From Sphingomonadales bacterium UBA6171 (lineage in GTDB: Bacteria > Pseudomonadota > Alphaproteobacteria > Sphingomonadales > Sphingomonadaceae): 5,972 nt of DNA. The stretch spans positions 1 through 5,972 of the forward strand of contig DITZ01000118.1 in assembly GCA_002422985.1 (NCBI GenBank). The letters run 5' to 3'. This document shows positions 4,794-5,972 of this stretch, one piece after another (the first letter of the stretch is position 1; every line of letters begins with the position of its first letter). Below the pieces are notes generated by a model. That model did not search any database and was not told the origin of the DNA. It saw only the letters and a program-made list of their open reading frames with translations. The position numbers and the translations under genes are program-made.

Positions 4794-5710
4794 ACGCCCC
4801 CGCAGGCAATACCGTCAAACCCCGTGATCTGCGCCCGGCCTTTGTCGAGGTGCCGCGCGAATTGCAGCGCATGGCCCGCATCCACCAGCCCGCCGATGCC
4901 GAACCGCCGATCCTGACCGGCCCTGTCCGCGATGCCGTGCACCGCTGGCTGATCGAGATCCAGTGCGAGGAGGAATTGCAGCAGGTTGGCCTGGCACCGC
5001 GCCGCACCGGCATCTTCGCCGGGCCGCCGGGCTGCGGCAAGACAACGCTGGCGCATCATCTGGCCGCCCGGCTGGGCGTTGCCCTGGTCGAGGTCAATCT
5101 GCAGCAGACCCGCAGCCAGTATATCGGCGAATCGGGGCGCAACATCGACACCCTCTTTTCCATCTGCCGGGAACATCACCAGAAAATGGTGTTGTTCGTG
5201 GACGAGATCGACGCCATGGCCGCCACCCGCACGAATGACGGGCAAGGTGGCAGCCGGGAGGCCAACGCCATCGTCGTGGCGCTGATGTCGCAGATCGACC
5301 ACTACCCCGGCATGATGATCGCCGCCACCAACATGGCCGATAATATCGACCCGGCCTTGTGGCGCCGCTTCGGCATCCAGCTTGAAATCGGCATGCCCGA
5401 TGCAGACAGCCGCTACGCCATTCTGGCGCGCTATCTGGCACCCTACACCCTGCCGGAACAGGACATCGATATCCTGTGTGATGTCACCATCGGGGCCACC
5501 CCGGCGCTGCTGCGCAATCTGATGGAAGGCATCAAGCGCGACATCGTGCTGTCTCAGAAATTCGGCAGTGAAGGCGATGCCGTCACGGTCATAGGCCGGG
5601 TCGCCGCCGCCCTTCAGCCGCACGCCAACAGCGACTTGCCGCCCCTGTGGCACGATTTTCCGGCGGCGGCACGCCGGCTGAAACAGATGTCCTGGCCACC
5701 GGGCCGCTGA
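4790..5710 (+). CDS. Classical AAA+ ATPase (FtsH/Cdc48-type module)
   Basis: A 306-residue stand-alone AAA+ ATPase with every catalytic element present: Walker A GPPGCGKT (78-85), an aromatic pore-loop motif QYIGES (110-115, Tyr111), Walker B VLFVDEID (134-141), sensor 1 in AATN (Asn181), and arginine-finger candidates in ALWRRF (Arg192-Arg193). The C-terminal lid is at about 203-275. The first 70 residues are a family-specific N-domain with no membrane segment, and there is no fused protease, helicase or zinc domain. It should form a hexamer that remodels or unfolds a protein. It is not a MuB- or DnaC-type loader by motif. The ATG is coupled to the preceding TGA (ATGA). Relatives in mobile elements often neighbour a subtilisin-like protease; none is visible before the edge. 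The substrate is unknown. Confidence 0.92.
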   Translation: MNAPAGNTVKPRDLRPAFVEVPRELQRMARIHQPADAEPPILTGPVRDAVHRWLIEIQCEEELQQVGLAPRRTGIFAGPPGCGKTTLAHHLAARLGVALVEVNLQQTRSQYIGESGRNIDTLFSICREHHQKMVLFVDEIDAMAATRTNDGQGGSREANAIVVALMSQIDHYPGMMIAATNMADNIDPALWRRFGIQLEIGMPDADSRYAILARYLAPYTLPEQDIDILCDVTIGATPALLRNLMEGIKRDIVLSQKFGSEGDAVTVIGRVAAALQPHANSDLPPLWHDFPAAARRLKQMSWPPGR

Positions 5711-5717
5711 TCGCTAT

Positions 5718-5745
5718 CCGCGCCGTGCATCCCCTCCCGGCGCGG
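5718..5745 (+). other. Hairpin after the ATPase gene
   Basis: Perfect eight-base arms CCGCGCCG (5718-5725) and CGGCGCGG (5738-5745) around a 12-base loop, starting seven bases after the ATPase stop. No T-tract follows. It may act with the next hairpin as a Rho-type terminator, processing signal or mRNA stabiliser. Confidence 0.5.
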
Positions 5746-5749
5746 TGCC

Positions 5750-5802
5750 TGGCGGGCGGCCAGATCCCACCCTGCTTTTCCCGGGCAGGGGGCCGCCCGC
5801 CA
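5750..5802 (+). other. Large nested stem-loop before the last gene
   Basis: Perfect 12-base arms TGGCGGGCGGCC (5750-5761) and GGCCGCCCGCCA (5791-5802) enclose a second perfect stem, CCCTGC (5770-5775) with GCAGGG (5785-5790), loop TTTTCCCGG. The inner and outer stems are contiguous on the 3' side, with an eight-base bulge on the 5' side. The sequence after it is only CCCCTTTC, so intrinsic termination would be weak. It probably gives differential expression of the genes on either side. Confidence 0.6.
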
Positions 5803-5844
5803 CCCCTTTCAAGTCGTGAGGTCGTTCAACTGACGGAGGTTCCG

Positions 5845-5972
5845 ATGCTCCAGGTAAAGCAGATCAAGGCAGGCTACATCGTGGTCGACAGCGAGGTCGG
5901 CCAGCTGGGCGCGGTGATGGACACCGCCGAAGAGGCCCGCGCGATGATGGAGGTGATGTTCGATCCCGGCAT
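5845..5972 (+). CDS. Small unknown protein, 3' end outside the window
   Basis: The first 42 residues are visible: MLQVKQIKAGYIVVDSEVGQ followed by LGAVMDTAEEARAMMEVMFDPG. The start is well supported by a GGAGG about six bases before the ATG. The pattern is a short beta-hairpin-like stretch (VKQIKAGYIVVDSE) followed by an Ala/Glu-rich helix, typical of compact phage accessory proteins, but I do not recognise the family. It probably belongs to the same rightward operon, separated from the ATPase by two hairpins. The length and end are unknown. Confidence 0.65.
   Translation, partial: MLQVKQIKAGYIVVDSEVGQLGAVMDTAEEARAMMEVMFDPG

Noticed and set aside
4676..5653. Long open frame (325 codons) on the minus strand
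   Set aside because: It lies antisense to the AAA+ ATPase and GapR genes, whose motifs and coupled starts are unambiguous; its His/Gly/Gln-rich product is a typical shadow of GC-rich coding DNA.
4790..5710. MuB-type transposition ATPase
   Set aside because: The motifs are those of classical AAA+ unfoldases with a pore loop (QYIGES), no MuA-like transposase is nearby, and the MuB N-terminal HTH is missing.

Overview
The window looks like the early regulatory region of a temperate prophage in a GC-rich alphaproteobacterium. The lineage rests on the GapR/DUF2312 family gene at 4167, a family found almost only in Alphaproteobacteria, and on the strong G/C bias at third codon positions. Rhodospirillales or Acetobacteraceae would fit, but I cannot fix the genus. 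No integrase, transposase, structural gene, tRNA or attachment site is visible, so prophage identity rests on the regulatory genes and layout.

Layout. A divergent switch sits at about 3370-3462. To its left, eight genes run on the minus strand, several with 4-base start/stop overlaps: a Cro-like protein (3142-3369), a second small DNA-binding protein (2900-3145), two small unknown proteins (2679-2903, 2451-2660), a strong hairpin (2424-2450), a CII-like regulator (1795-2325), a winged-helix protein that may be the replication initiator (1139-1798), an unknown protein (709-1146) and a C5-cytosine DNA methyltransferase that runs off the left edge. To its right, a short CI-like repressor (3463-3795) is followed by a Rho-independent terminator (3844-3874). 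Next come an AT-rich promoter-like stretch, a roughly 180-base leader, and a plus-strand operon: a GapR domain fused to an RMF-like domain (4167-4793), a classical AAA+ ATPase (4790-5710), two hairpins, and a small gene cut by the right edge.

How it works together. Near-identical palindromes of the form TTACACCGGGTGTAA occur in two pairs: 3379-3410, between cro and cI, and 3936-3985, upstream of the rightward operon. This is the geometry of lambda oR and oL: one repressor shutting two divergent early operons, with cI between them, cro then CII then a replication-like gene on one side, and an accessory early operon on the other. The repressor has no S24 self-cleavage domain, so induction must differ from lambda. 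The rightward operon looks host-directed: its first product joins a nucleoid-protein domain to a ribosome-hibernation-like domain, and it is translationally coupled to a remodelling ATPase.
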